DNA of 34,511 nt from Micrococcales bacterium. GTDB taxonomy: Bacteria > Actinomycetota > Actinomycetes > Actinomycetales > Cellulomonadaceae. Location: the NCBI GenBank assembly GCA_009779195.1, contig WRET01000034.1, positions 1-34,511 on the forward strand. Direction: 5' to 3'. Every line of letters begins with the position of its first letter. Positions within the stretch are counted from its first letter, which is position 1. A program made the position numbers and the translations under genes. Under the pieces are notes generated by a model that saw only the letters and a list, made by a program, of their open reading frames with translations, was not told where the DNA came from and searched no databases. Of the stretch, positions 15,920 through 24,554 are shown one piece after another.

Positions 15920-16812
15920 TACGACGAGATGTCCGCCGAGGTGAACCGTGCCCAGGCGAGCGTCCCGAACACCACGATCCAGGCCACCTGCAGAGCCAGA
16001 CCAGAGCTGATCACGCCCCAGCCGACCTCCAGACGCAAGAACTCGCCAAAGCCGTACCAGTAGTGGGTCAGCAGGTACGGGTGGATAGCCGACAGCGCTG
16101 GTAGCGAGTCGAGAATCGTCGAGACGACCGAGACGACGACAGTGGCGACCATCGCGGCGACCGGTACCTCGGTCAGGGTGGAGACGAACAGCCCGACAAC
16201 CACCAGACCTGTCAGCGACACACCCACGTACACCACCACACCGAGCACCCGGGCCATTCCCTCGGCCAGCGGGACGGTCGTGCCTGACAGCAGCACCACG
16301 TCGTGCAGGCCGAACAGCACCGCACCGGCGACCAGCCCCATGACAGCGACCACGGCGACCGCCACCTCGACGAACACCAGAGCCGCCACAGCCTTGGTCA
16401 CCAGCACCTTGGTGCGGCCCACCGGCAGGACCAGCAGGTAGCGCAGCGTCCCGGCCGAAGCCTCCCCGGCGACCGCGTCGCCGCAGGCCAGGGCGACGGT
16501 CAGCGGCAGCAAGAACGGCAGGCACATGAACAGCGACGCGACCACCAAGAACACCCCGTTCTGCGTGGCCTGGGCCAGCAGCAAAGGGGAGCCCTCAGAG
16601 GCTGACGGGTCGTCGCGGGTCAGGTACAGCATGACGCCGAGCAGCACAGGGACCAGGCCCAGCCCGGCGACGAACACCTGGTTGCGGCGCCGGCCGAGCA
16701 CCAGGCGCAGCTCGGCAGCCAGGAGGCGGCCAGTGGCCCCCCGCCGCGGTGCCCAACGTTCGGCACCGGCACCTGCGGTGCGCACAGTCTCGGCGCTGTC
16801 AGTGTGCGACAT
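15919..16812 (-). CDS. ABC-2 type transporter permease
   Basis: The frame is open further upstream, but the ATG at 16812 (MSHTDSAETVRTAG) gives the natural 297-residue protein and overlaps the ATPase gene by only 14 bp. After a basic cytoplasmic N-terminus there are six predicted membrane spans (QVFVAGLGLVPVLLGVMLYL, FLVVASLFMCLPFLLPLTVAL, AVAALVFVEVAVAVVAVMGL, LGVVVYVGVSLTGLVVVGLF, VAAMVATVVVSVVSTIL and a last one near the end). The EASAGTLRYLLVLPVGR segment between spans 2 and 3 is characteristic of ABC-2 permeases. It is the third gene of a carrier-ATPase-permease operon. Confidence 0.88.
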   Translation of the reverse strand: MSHTDSAETVRTAGAGAERWAPRRGATGRLLAAELRLVLGRRRNQVFVAGLGLVPVLLGVMLYLTRDDPSASEGSPLLLAQATQNGVFLVVASLFMCLPFLLPLTVALACGDAVAGEASAGTLRYLLVLPVGRTKVLVTKAVAALVFVEVAVAVVAVMGLVAGAVLFGLHDVVLLSGTTVPLAEGMARVLGVVVYVGVSLTGLVVVGLFVSTLTEVPVAAMVATVVVSVVSTILDSLPALSAIHPYLLTHYWYGFGEFLRLEVGWGVISSGLALQVAWIVVFGTLAWARFTSADISS

Positions 16813-17743
16813 CGAAACCCTCCCCGGTGAGCTCGACGAACAGCTCTTCGAGGCTCGGCTCGCGCACGTGCAACCCCTCAACACCAACCCCTGCGGTGAC
16901 CAGGGCCTGGGTGACCGCGGCGGTCGCCACACCCTCGAGCGTGGCGCAAAGCCTGGTCGCGCCGTCGTCGTGCACGTCGCCCAGCCCCAGGTCAGCCAGC
17001 ACCTGCCGGGCCTGGTCGACATGTGCTGGTGCCGTGGTGACCTCGAGCTGGCGGGGCCGGCCCCCTGCCAGGTCGGCCCGGGTGCCTTGGAGCACCAGAC
17101 GCCCGGTGGACATCACCCCCAGGTGGGTGCACACCTGGTCGATCTCGGCCAGCAGGTGCGAGGACACCAAGACGGTGGTGCCCTCCTCAGCCAGCTCGCG
17201 CACCAAGGTGCGCACTTCGCGGGTGCCCTGCGGGTCCAGGCCGTTGGTCGGTTCGTCCAGCACCATCAGCTCGCGCGGCCGTAACAAGGTCGCCGCCAGG
17301 GCCAGTCGCTGTTTCATCCCCAGCGAGTACTGCCGGTACTTCTTCGTGGCGGCGGCCAGCAGCCCGACCCGGGCCAGGGCCGCGTCAGCACGGGTTGCGC
17401 GTGTGGCCGGGTCCGCCGACGGGTCGCAGGCGTCCAGGCGTACCAGGTTGCCCCGGCCGGTCAGGTGCGGCCAGAACGCCGGGCCTTCGACCAGGGCACC
17501 CACCGGTCCCAGGACCTGCGCCGCAGCCTGCGGCATCGCCTGGCCGAGCAGCTCGACCTCGCCTGAGGTCGGCTGGACCAGGCCCAGCAGCATCCGCAGC
17601 GTCGTGGTCTTGCCCGACCCGTTCGGGCCCAGGAACCCGTACACCGCACCGCGGGGCACCTGGAGGTCGATCTGGTCGACCGCGACCTGACCAGAGCTGA
17701 ACCGCTTGGTCAGGCCGCGGGTGCGTACGGCAAGGTCGCTCAT
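16799..17743 (-). CDS. ABC-2 transporter ATP-binding protein (CcmA/DrrA type)
   Basis: This 314-residue ATPase has Walker A GPNGSGKTT, signature YSLGMKQRL, Walker B LMVLDEPTNGLDP and the switch His in VLVSSHLLAEID. A C-terminal regulatory extension of about 95 residues is usual for DrrA-like ATPases. The signature is LGMKQR instead of LSGGQ, a frequent variant in this subfamily. The ATG overlaps the stop of the LolA-like gene by four bases, and the permease start lies 14 bp inside this gene, so the three genes are translationally coupled. Confidence 0.92.
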   Translation of the reverse strand: MSDLAVRTRGLTKRFSSGQVAVDQIDLQVPRGAVYGFLGPNGSGKTTTLRMLLGLVQPTSGEVELLGQAMPQAAAQVLGPVGALVEGPAFWPHLTGRGNLVRLDACDPSADPATRATRADAALARVGLLAAATKKYRQYSLGMKQRLALAATLLRPRELMVLDEPTNGLDPQGTREVRTLVRELAEEGTTVLVSSHLLAEIDQVCTHLGVMSTGRLVLQGTRADLAGGRPRQLEVTTAPAHVDQARQVLADLGLGDVHDDGATRLCATLEGVATAAVTQALVTAGVGVEGLHVREPSLEELFVELTGEGFDVAH

Positions 17744-18921
17744 CGCGCGGCGGCGATGAGCACGTCGCCTGGCACGGCCCCGACCAGGACCCGTCCGTCG
17801 TCCATCACCAGCACACTGAGCAGCGACGAGGTGACCAAGCGTCCGCCGTCGACCGGTGTGCTCAGTGCGTCGAGCAGGCTCTGGGCGATCTGCGGCACAT
17901 CGTCGGACGGCAGCGCGTAGTCACGGGCCAGGTCAGGCACGTGGGTGTCGGGTTTGCCGGAGCTGTCGGTGGGGTCGGTGATACCCAGGAGCCCGTCGAG
18001 CGGGAGCCCGGTGACCGTCGCCACCTGGTCCCAGCCGGTGCCGGTCGTGGTGATTGTCGGTGCGGCACTGGTGAGCTGGTCGTTGGTCGGCAGCGGCACG
18101 ACGACTTCTTCGACATGGGCCCCGGCGGGGGTGGACCATGTCAGGACTTGGTCTGAGGGGGTGGCGTAGGTCACGTCGGTGAACCCCAGCTCGATCGCCG
18201 GGTTCTGGGTGTCAGAGCGTGGCCACACAGTCACTTTCAGCGGGTTCCACGTCTTGCCGTCGATGGCGACGGTGATCCGCCCGACCAGCGTCGTGGTGGA
18301 CTTCGGGGTGAGCACCAGCTGGTAGGCCGAGCGCCCGGCGACAGTGGTCTGCGGGTCCAAGGAGAGTGTGGACGACTGCCCGACCTGCGCGAGGACCGTC
18401 AGCGCGGCACCGCCCGGGGTCGGTAGGTCAGTGGGCGCCGGGGCCTGTTTCGACAGGTCGGCGAGCCGGGCAGGGTCATCGACGGTGTAGTGCTTCACTG
18501 CCTGGTCGACCGAGGAGTAGGTCCACGCCTCGGTGGCGTTGGACACGACAGAGAACTCCGAGGTGGCGCTCTGCAAGGTGATGCGGGACCGGTCAGCAGC
18601 GTCGGTCCACACCCGCATCGTCGACGTCCCGGCCAGCAGGTCCGTCGGGCGGGCAGGGGCGATAGCGTCCAACCCGTTGGGCAGTCCCAGGTCGGCCAGG
18701 CTGGGCAGCCCCAGGTCCGCGGTGTACACCACGGTGCCTGACAGGGGTTGCGGGTCGGCGGCCATGACATGCGTCACCAGCTCGGCGACGGTGGTCTCGG
18801 GCAGCTCGTCGGCGTTGGCGGCGCTCAGCAGCGACTGCGCGGCAAACCCGCCGATCACGGCCGCGGCCGCGATCGCCGGGACGCCCCAGCGGGCGCGTCG
18901 GGAGATCGTTGTGCTTGTCAT
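17740..18921 (-). CDS. Exported LolA-like lipoprotein/lipid carrier protein
   Basis: The 393-residue protein starts MTSTTISRRARWGVP followed by a hydrophobic stretch to LLSAANADE, a signal peptide or membrane anchor. The mature part resembles the LolA/LppX-like half-barrel group: a VAELVTHVMAADPQPLSGTV opening, then repeated beta strands (MRVWTDAADRSRITL, AYQLVLTPKSTTTLVGRITVAIDGKTWNPLKVTV). LolA-fold proteins shield an acyl chain in a hydrophobic cavity. First place in an operon with an ABC-2 exporter suggests that it delivers or receives a lipidic or hydrophobic substrate outside the membrane. The last 60 or so residues (DGGRLVTSSLLSVLVMDDGRVLVGAVP) are beta-rich and unassigned. The ATG lies 7 nt after a CACACT box and may be leaderless. 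Confidence 0.75.
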   Translation of the reverse strand: MTSTTISRRARWGVPAIAAAAVIGGFAAQSLLSAANADELPETTVAELVTHVMAADPQPLSGTVVYTADLGLPSLADLGLPNGLDAIAPARPTDLLAGTSTMRVWTDAADRSRITLQSATSEFSVVSNATEAWTYSSVDQAVKHYTVDDPARLADLSKQAPAPTDLPTPGGAALTVLAQVGQSSTLSLDPQTTVAGRSAYQLVLTPKSTTTLVGRITVAIDGKTWNPLKVTVWPRSDTQNPAIELGFTDVTYATPSDQVLTWSTPAGAHVEEVVVPLPTNDQLTSAAPTITTTGTGWDQVATVTGLPLDGLLGITDPTDSSGKPDTHVPDLARDYALPSDDVPQIAQSLLDALSTPVDGGRLVTSSLLSVLVMDDGRVLVGAVPGDVLIAAAR

Positions 18922-19003
18922 ACCTACCAGTGTGCCGCGTCATGCCTGAGGCGCCCCTGAGAGCCGCCGCTGCCGAGTGACCACTATCTGTCACGATGGC
19001 ACG
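18922..19003. promoter_or_regulatory. Divergent promoter region between LolA-like operon and two-component system
   Basis: On the plus strand CACGAT (18992-18997) lies 6 nt before the GTG start of the response regulator. On the minus strand CACACT (18934-18929) lies 7 nt before the ATG of the LolA-like gene. The 82-bp spacer therefore seems to carry two back-to-back, largely leaderless promoters. The shared spacer suggests that the response regulator could control both directions. Confidence 0.45.
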
Positions 19004-19654
19004 GTGCGGGTCTTGGTGGTCGACGACGAGCGTGCGCTGGTACGCGCGTTGCACCGAGGTCTGGTCGCCGAAGGGTTCACCGTGGACGTCGCCTACGACG
19101 GTTCCACCGGGCTGGACATGGCCCTCGGCGGTGGGTACGACGTGGTCGTGCTGGACATCATGCTCCCAGGTATGAACGGGTACGCCGTCGTCGAACAGCT
19201 GCGCGCCAGCGGCGACCACACCCCGGTGCTGCTGCTGTCAGCCAAGGACGGTGAGTACGACGTGGCCGACGGGTTGGACGTCGGCGCCGACGACTACCTG
19301 ACCAAACCGTTCGCGTTCGTCGTGCTGGTCGCCCGGTTGCGCGCTCTCATGCGCCGTCCGGCGCTGACCTGCGGCCCGGTGCTGCACGTCGGCGAGGTCA
19401 CCTTGGACCCGGCCAGCCGAGAGGTCAGCGCCGGCGGTGCACCTGTGGACCTCACAGCGCGGGAGGTGGCCTTGCTGGAGTACCTCATGCGCCACGCCGG
19501 ACGGGCCGTCACCAAGGTCGAGCTGCTCGACCACGTGTGGGGCGCGGGGACCGAAGACGTCAACGTCGTGGAGGTCTACGTCGGCTACCTGCGCCGCAAG
19601 CTCGGCCGCGACGTGGTGCGCACCGTCCGCGGTGCCGGGTACCTGGTGCGATGA
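19004..19654 (+). CDS. OmpR/MprA-family response regulator
   Basis: GTG 19004 is preferred to the ATG at 18977 because the product then starts MRVLVVDDE like other family members and the -10 box lies 6 nt upstream. The protein has 216 residues. The receiver domain has the acidic pair in VVDDE, phospho-acceptor Asp51 (VVVLDIMLPG), the conserved switch Ser/Thr region (LLLSAKD) and Lys in DYLTKPF. The C-terminal winged helix (VDLTAREVALLEYLMRHAG to VRTVRGAGYLVR) is of the OmpR/PhoB class. Its stop overlaps the kinase start (ATGA). The neighbouring LolA-like/ABC operon, transcribed divergently, is the obvious target candidate. Confidence 0.93.
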   Translation: MRVLVVDDERALVRALHRGLVAEGFTVDVAYDGSTGLDMALGGGYDVVVLDIMLPGMNGYAVVEQLRASGDHTPVLLLSAKDGEYDVADGLDVGADDYLTKPFAFVVLVARLRALMRRPALTCGPVLHVGEVTLDPASREVSAGGAPVDLTAREVALLEYLMRHAGRAVTKVELLDHVWGAGTEDVNVVEVYVGYLRRKLGRDVVRTVRGAGYLVR

Positions 19655-21069
19655 CCGTGCGGGTGCGGCTGACGCTGCTGGCCACCACCACGGTGCTCGC
19701 CGTGCTCGTCGTCGGGGCGTTTGCGCTGACCGCGGTGCTGTCCGCCCAGCGGGTCGCTGCGCTGGACCAGGTCGTGCGCGCCCGTGCCGAGCAGACCGCG
19801 GCGCTGGTCGCCGCCGACCGTGTGCCCGCGACACTGCCCGTGACCCAGCCGGGGGAGGTCGTGCAGGTGCTGGACGCTTCGGGGGCAGTCCTGGCCTCGT
19901 CGGCGAACGCGTCGATGACGCTGCCGTTGCTGCCCGCCACCGAGCTGGACCGGTTGCGCCCCGACAACGGTATGGCGGTCGCGACCTCTGACCTGGGCAG
20001 CTATGACGGTGCGGTGCGGGTCGCGGTGACGTCTGCCACCTACCGCGGCGCTGAGGTCACCGTCGCTGCGTCGGTTCCCTTAGGAGAGGTCCAGGGCCTG
20101 GTCGCAGCGTTGCGGGTGTCGTTGTTCGGTGTGGTTCCGGTGCTCGTGGGGGTGTTCGCGCTGGTGGTCTGGTATCTGCTGGGCGCCACGCTGGCCCCTG
20201 TGGAACAGCTGCGGGCCGCCGCTGCTGATATCGCCCGCACCGGCGGTCCAGGTGCCCTGCCGGTCGGGCACCGCACCGACGAGCTCGGTGCTTTGGCCCG
20301 CACCCTCAACGAGATGCTCGACCGGCTCGACGCCGCAGGTGCCCGCCAGCGCAGGTTCGTCGCCGACGCCGCCCACGAGCTGCGCACCCCCTTGGCTGCG
20401 CTGCGCACCCAGGTCGAGGTCGCCGCCGAGCACCCCACGACGACGTCGGTACCTGAGCTGGCCGACGACCTGCACACCGAGGTGCTGCGTCTGCAACGGC
20501 TGGTCGACGACCTGCTGGTGCTGGCCCGCGTCGGTGCCACCGCGCCGGGGACCGGTCCGGTCGACCTGGCGGTGCTGGCTGGTGACGTCGTCGCCCAGGT
20601 GGCTGGCCCGATACGGACGGTGGACGAACCAGGTCGTTCCCCCGAGCCGGGCGCAGGCACCGACGACGACCCGGCTGGTGGCGAGACCCCTGAGGCTGAG
20701 GCTGTCACCGACGGGGCGCAGGTCACGGTGACCGGGGCTGGCACAGCCACGGGCTTGTCCGACGACATCACCCGGGTGCTGCGCAACCTCGTGGACAACG
20801 CGGTGCGCCACGCCAGCTCGGCCGTACAGGTGCACGTGCACCCAGGCCAGGTAGACGTGGACGACGACGGTCCTGGTATCGCCGCCGACGACCGCGAACG
20901 TGTCTTCGAACGTTTCGTCCGCCTCGACGACGCCCGCCACCGCGACCACGGCGGCTGCGGCCTGGGGCTGTCCATCGCCCGCGAGCTAGCCCGCCAGGCC
21001 GGTGGTGACGTCGTCTTGTCAGACTCCCCACCAGGCGGTCTGCGCGCCACCGTGCGCCTGCCCGTGTGA
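19651..21069 (+). CDS. Sensor histidine kinase
   Basis: The 472-residue membrane kinase starts at ATG 19651, overlapping the regulator stop. It has one span at about residues 7-30, an extracytoplasmic sensor of about 120 residues, a second span near 150-175, then a HAMP domain (LGATLAPVEQLRAAAADIA). The dimerisation helix carries the phospho-acceptor His242 in DAAHELRTPL. The ATPase domain has the N box (LRNLVDNAVRHA), G1 (DDDGPGIAADDRERVFERF) and G2 (GCGLGLSIA). A Pro/Glu/Asp-rich insertion of about 40 residues sits between the H box and the N box, where most relatives have a short connection. Partner of the OmpR-type regulator; the signal is unknown. Confidence 0.93.
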   Translation: MTVRVRLTLLATTTVLAVLVVGAFALTAVLSAQRVAALDQVVRARAEQTAALVAADRVPATLPVTQPGEVVQVLDASGAVLASSANASMTLPLLPATELDRLRPDNGMAVATSDLGSYDGAVRVAVTSATYRGAEVTVAASVPLGEVQGLVAALRVSLFGVVPVLVGVFALVVWYLLGATLAPVEQLRAAAADIARTGGPGALPVGHRTDELGALARTLNEMLDRLDAAGARQRRFVADAAHELRTPLAALRTQVEVAAEHPTTTSVPELADDLHTEVLRLQRLVDDLLVLARVGATAPGTGPVDLAVLAGDVVAQVAGPIRTVDEPGRSPEPGAGTDDDPAGGETPEAEAVTDGAQVTVTGAGTATGLSDDITRVLRNLVDNAVRHASSAVQVHVHPGQVDVDDDGPGIAADDRERVFERFVRLDDARHRDHGGCGLGLSIARELARQAGGDVVLSDSPPGGLRATVRLPV

Positions 21070-21219
21070 TCCTGTCCGCCCGTGGTGGGGCGGTCCCGGG
21101 GCCTTCTGCATTGCCTCGTCCCCGCCGTTCGGCCTCGGTCTGGCACCAGGCCGGGTGCCCGCGAGTTGTCGATGAGGCTCGGTCTTAGGCCTTGGTTGTT
21201 GTGCGAAGAACCAACGGGA

Positions 21220-21243
21220 CCGTAACTTACGGTTGCGTAGGGT
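21220..21243 (+). promoter_or_regulatory. Operator-promoter of the acyl-CoA synthetase gene
   Basis: CCGTAA-C-TTACGG (21220-21232) is a perfect palindrome. It overlaps a second one, TACG-GTTG-CGTA (21228-21239). TAGGGT (21238-21243) lies 7 nt before the GTG start and acts as a likely -10 box. A repressor on these sites would cover the promoter. TetR-type regulators often use such sites at fatty-acid genes, but none is encoded nearby. Confidence 0.55.
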
Positions 21244-21250
21244 TGGCGTC

Positions 21251-22921
21251 GTGCCAAACGTCACCACACTCCACCAGCGGTTTCTCGTCGAAGACCTCGG
21301 ACCCGACGGGTTCCCGACGACGTACCGGCTGGACTGCCCTCCGGACTTCAACTTTGGCTACGACGTCGTGGACGCCATCGCCGCCGCTGAACCTGACCGG
21401 CCCGCGCTGCGGTGGTCGGACACCACCGGGACCGTCGAGCACTACACCTTCGGCGATATCGCGCGGCTCTCCGACGCCGCCGCGTCATGGTTCCGCTCGG
21501 TAGGGATCGGCAAAGGCGACAGGGTGCTGCTGGTGCTGCGACGCCACCCCCAGTTCTGGTGGGCCATCATCGGCCTGCACAAGATCGGCGCCGTCGCCGC
21601 GCCTGCCACGCACCTGCTCAAGGCCTACGACATCGAGCTGCGCCTGCGCGACGCCAAGATCACCGCAGCCGTGGCGACGATGGACGGTGACGTGGGCGCC
21701 GAGATCGACCTGGCCGAGGCCAACCTGGGCCTGCACCTGGTCAAAGCAGCGGTGTGCGGCACTCCGCGTCCAGGCTGGGCAGATTTCGACACCGAGCTGG
21801 CGGCCGCTGCGCCGTTCACCGCACCGGTCGGCCCTGACCGGCCTGTCGCCGCTGACACGGCGCTGTTGTACTTCACGTCGGGCACCACCGCGCAGCCCAA
21901 GATGGTCGTGCACAGCCACTCGTACCCCGTGGCCCACATCCCCACCGCCAAGTACTGGCACCGCGTCGACCCCGACGGGTTGCACCTGACCGTCTCGGAC
22001 ACCGGCTGGGCCAAGTCCGTGTGGGGCAAGCTCTACGGCCAGTGGTTCTTGGGCGGGTGCGTCGACGTGTTCGACTTCGACCGGTTCGACCCGGTCACGC
22101 TCTTGCGGCACCTGGAAGAAGCCCAGGTCACCACGTTCTGCGCCGCTCCCACCGTGTACCGCTTCTTGGTCGACGAAGACCTGAGCGCCTTCGACTTGTC
22201 TGCCCTGCAGCACGCCACCGTCGCCGGGGAAGCCATGAACCCTGTGGTCTTCGAGACGTTCGCCGAACGCACCGGCCTGGAGCTCAAAGAAGGCTACGGC
22301 CAGACCGAGCTGACCCTCGCCGTGGTCACCAACTACTGGCAGCCCACCCGCCCCGGCTCCATGGGCCGCCCGTCCCCGGCCTACGACATCGTCTTGCTCG
22401 ACGAGGACGGCCGCGAGGTCGGCGTCGGCGAAGAAGGCGAGATCTGCCTGCGCACCGGCGACCAGACGCCCATCGGTATGTTCGCCGGCTACCTCGACGA
22501 CCCGGTGACGACGTCCGCGTCGTGGTACGACGGCTACTACCACACCCACGACCTGGCCACTTGTGACGCTGACGGCTACTTCTGGTACGTCGGACGCACC
22601 GACGACATGATCAAGACCTCCGGCTACCGTGTCGGCCCCTTCGAGGTCGAGTCCGTCGTCCAGGCCCACCCCGCCGTCAAAGAGTGCGCCATCACCGCCG
22701 CACCCCACCCCGTGCGCGGCACAGTCGTCAAGGCGACCGTGGTCGTCTCCGCCGGTTTCGACCCCGGCGACGACCTGGCCTGCGACATCCAGTCCTACGT
22801 CAAGGCCCGCACCGCCGCCTACAAGTACCCCCGCATCGTCGAGTTCGTCGACGCCATGCCCGTCACCGTCTCCGGCAAGATCCGCCGCGTCGAGATCCGC
22901 GAACGAGACCACACCCCCTGA
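21251..22921 (+). CDS. AMP-dependent acyl-CoA synthetase (medium-chain/AcsM-like)
   Basis: The 556-residue adenylate-forming enzyme activates a carboxylic acid with ATP and then transfers the acyl group to CoA. GTG 21251 is chosen because a -10 box sits 7 nt upstream. Motifs in order: the phosphate loop LLYFTSGTTAQPKMVVHSH, aromatic-rich SDTGWAKSVWGKLYGQW, EGYGQTELT, YVGRTDDMIKTSGYRVGPFEVES (hinge and CoA side) and the catalytic Lys in PVTVSGKIRR. The SDTGWAKS and GYGQTE forms resemble medium-chain acyl-CoA and benzoate-type ligases rather than acetyl-CoA synthetase. The exact substrate is not readable. The gene stands alone and its 3' end overlaps the convergent membrane-protein frame by 59 bp. 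Confidence 0.92.
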   Translation: MPNVTTLHQRFLVEDLGPDGFPTTYRLDCPPDFNFGYDVVDAIAAAEPDRPALRWSDTTGTVEHYTFGDIARLSDAAASWFRSVGIGKGDRVLLVLRRHPQFWWAIIGLHKIGAVAAPATHLLKAYDIELRLRDAKITAAVATMDGDVGAEIDLAEANLGLHLVKAAVCGTPRPGWADFDTELAAAAPFTAPVGPDRPVAADTALLYFTSGTTAQPKMVVHSHSYPVAHIPTAKYWHRVDPDGLHLTVSDTGWAKSVWGKLYGQWFLGGCVDVFDFDRFDPVTLLRHLEEAQVTTFCAAPTVYRFLVDEDLSAFDLSALQHATVAGEAMNPVVFETFAERTGLELKEGYGQTELTLAVVTNYWQPTRPGSMGRPSPAYDIVLLDEDGREVGVGEEGEICLRTGDQTPIGMFAGYLDDPVTTSASWYDGYYHTHDLATCDADGYFWYVGRTDDMIKTSGYRVGPFEVESVVQAHPAVKECAITAAPHPVRGTVVKATVVVSAGFDPGDDLACDIQSYVKARTAAYKYPRIVEFVDAMPVTVSGKIRRVEIRERDHTP

Positions 22922-23714
22922 CCTGTCCGCAGGACAATGGTGTCCGGCAGGACAGGACAATGGGGACGGTTCCTGGTGTCCTTTCTTGACCAGGCAGGAC
23001 ACTAGGAACCGTCCCCATTGTCCTGGCTGAGGGGGGCGTGGTGAAGGCCCAGAAGAGGAGGTAGGCCACCAGCACGTAGACGCCGAACATCACGGTGAAG
23101 ACTGCGGCGAACTGGTTGGTGGCGTCGATGATCTGGGGGACCAAGACGGTGGGGTTGACGATTTCCCAGGAGTTCAGGCGGGCGAAGCGGCCCAGGTAGA
23201 CCCCGTAGCCGGAGGCGACGGCGACTGCCACGACGGCGCACCAGCCGCCGAGACGGCCCCAGCGGGCAGCCAGGAACGTGTGGATGTGCTGCATGGACCA
23301 CAACCCGATCCACAATGTCAGGACGACCAGGCCTGCCAGGACGATGAGCTGGGCCCACACCGTCTCGTCCCCGGCGTAGCAGTGGAAAGGCCAGCCTTCG
23401 GTGGTGCACCAGCCCCGGTGGTTGACGAAGAACTCGACATGGGTGATGTGCACGACGTCGGTCACCACGTACACCGTGTTGGGGAACAGGGGCAGCCACA
23501 CGAGGCAGCCGACCCAGCCCACCCAGGGCCGGGCTGGGGCCAGGCGGTCGACCGCGAGGCTGACCAGCGCGGGGAGCACCGCCAAGAACAGGTTCCACAC
23601 GAAGAAGCTGAAAACCGGCCGGCCGGTGACCACGACGACGCCCCAGCACCCCAGCGTCTCCACCACGCATGCGACAACCAGCACGACGGTCCGGCGGTCA
23701 AGGAGGGATCTCAT
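22863..23714 (-). CDS. DUF1361-like integral membrane protein with repeat-derived C-terminus
   Basis: ATG 23714 starts a 283-residue frame. Residues 1-228 form about seven membrane spans and carry the family's LPLFPNTVYVVTDVVHI and a conserved Trp/His-rich loop. This matches DUF1361 proteins, which I recall as being a little over 200 residues long. From about residue 231 the frame runs through the inserted hairpin repeat (MGTVPSVL and PGTVPIVL are its two arms). It continues antisense into the end of the acyl-CoA synthetase gene, adding about 53 residues of unrelated Arg/Gly/Ser-rich sequence. The native stop seems to have been lost when the repeat arrived. DUF1361 has no known function. Confidence 0.75.
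   Translation of the reverse strand: MRSLLDRRTVVLVVACVVETLGCWGVVVVTGRPVFSFFVWNLFLAVLPALVSLAVDRLAPARPWVGWVGCLVWLPLFPNTVYVVTDVVHITHVEFFVNHRGWCTTEGWPFHCYAGDETVWAQLIVLAGLVVLTLWIGLWSMQHIHTFLAARWGRLGGWCAVVAVAVASGYGVYLGRFARLNSWEIVNPTVLVPQIIDATNQFAAVFTVMFGVYVLVAYLLFWAFTTPPSARTMGTVPSVLPGQERTPGTVPIVLSCRTPLSCGQVRGCGLVRGSRRGGSCRRR
22954..23024. repeat. Long hairpin repeat (29-bp arms, REP-like)
   Basis: Arms 22954-22982 (AGGACAATGGGGACGGTTCC plus TGGTGTCCT) and 22996-23024 are inverted copies with one mismatch in 29 and a 13-bp loop. A partial extra copy of the arm start, AGGACAATGGTGTCC, lies at 22931-22945. Similar GGGGACGGTTCC hairpins are, as I recall, dispersed in many bacterial genomes as REP-type elements. 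It sits between two convergent genes and would work as a bidirectional terminator, but it is also translated as the end of the DUF1361-like gene. Confidence 0.85.
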
Positions 23715-23882
23715 GCCGTCGGACCTTAGCTGATCGGTGTGATCGGCCCCTGGACGCGGTCGGGAGAGGTTGTGCGAGTTCACGGGGTCCGACGGGCGCC
23801 GGGTCCCAGTGATCACGGTGTCGTCGGTCCACCCACAACCTCCGTCGGGAACATCTGCTGCTTGCGGGCCCATCGAACGGGC

Positions 23883-24527
23883 ATGATCAGTCCGGTGTAC
23901 CCGCACCCAGGTATGTGCCCGCCCCCGCCGGGCGCTGCGAAGGCTCCGCGGTCCAAAAAGGTCACGGTGTTCGTCGTGCTGGGCGGCGTCTTCGGGGTGC
24001 TGACCGTCGTGCTGTTCGCGGCTGCGATCGTCTTCGAGATGGTCACCACCACCCCGAAGACACCCTTCGACGAGCTGTCCCTGGACATCGACCTGAAGGC
24101 TGGTGTGTCCTACGACGTCCACGAGTCGGTCTCGGGCGATATCACGAAGACGGCTCTGTGCTTTGTGTTCGATCCGGACGAAGAATTGGTGGAGATGAAG
24201 GACCAGAACCCTCGGATCTCTTCCTTCGGCTCACAGCCGCATGACTACCGGGTGTATACCTTCAAACCTTCCGTCAGCGGGAAGCACTCGTTCACGTGCG
24301 TGCACGACCTCAAAGCCGACGCGGGCTCGTCGTTCTACCTGACGTCGTCGGAAGACCAGTCGGTCGCACCGGTCACCCTCATCGCCGTGTCGCTGTTCGT
24401 GTGCGGACCGGTGGCGACGATGATGTTCGTCGTGGCTCTCATCGTGTGGCTCGTCTCGCGCCAGTCGCACGCCCCGGCGTCCACCATCGCGCCTGACCCG
24501 TGGGATATCCAAGACGCCCCAGGATGA
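23883..24527 (+). CDS. Two-TM membrane protein of unknown function
   Basis: The frame is open from 23739, but ATG 23883 gives a typical small actinobacterial membrane protein of 214 residues. The short N-terminus is Pro-rich (YPHPGMCPPPPG). Span 1 lies at about 27-53 (VTVFVVLGGVFGVLTVVLFAAAIV) and span 2 at about 162-192. Between them is an extracytoplasmic beta-rich domain with two cysteines (93 and 139) that could form a disulfide. No family was recognised. It is divergent from the DUF1361-like gene with a 168-bp spacer in which I see no gene. Confidence 0.65.
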   Translation: MISPVYPHPGMCPPPPGAAKAPRSKKVTVFVVLGGVFGVLTVVLFAAAIVFEMVTTTPKTPFDELSLDIDLKAGVSYDVHESVSGDITKTALCFVFDPDEELVEMKDQNPRISSFGSQPHDYRVYTFKPSVSGKHSFTCVHDLKADAGSSFYLTSSEDQSVAPVTLIAVSLFVCGPVATMMFVVALIVWLVSRQSHAPASTIAPDPWDIQDAPG

Positions 24528-24554
24528 CAGGCGCAGGCCGCGCCGGTCAGGCTG

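Noticed and set aside
21485..23002. 505-codon frame antisense to the acyl-CoA synthetase gene
   Set aside because: Shadow of a well-identified enzyme in high-GC DNA; low-complexity Gly/Val/Asp composition and no motif.
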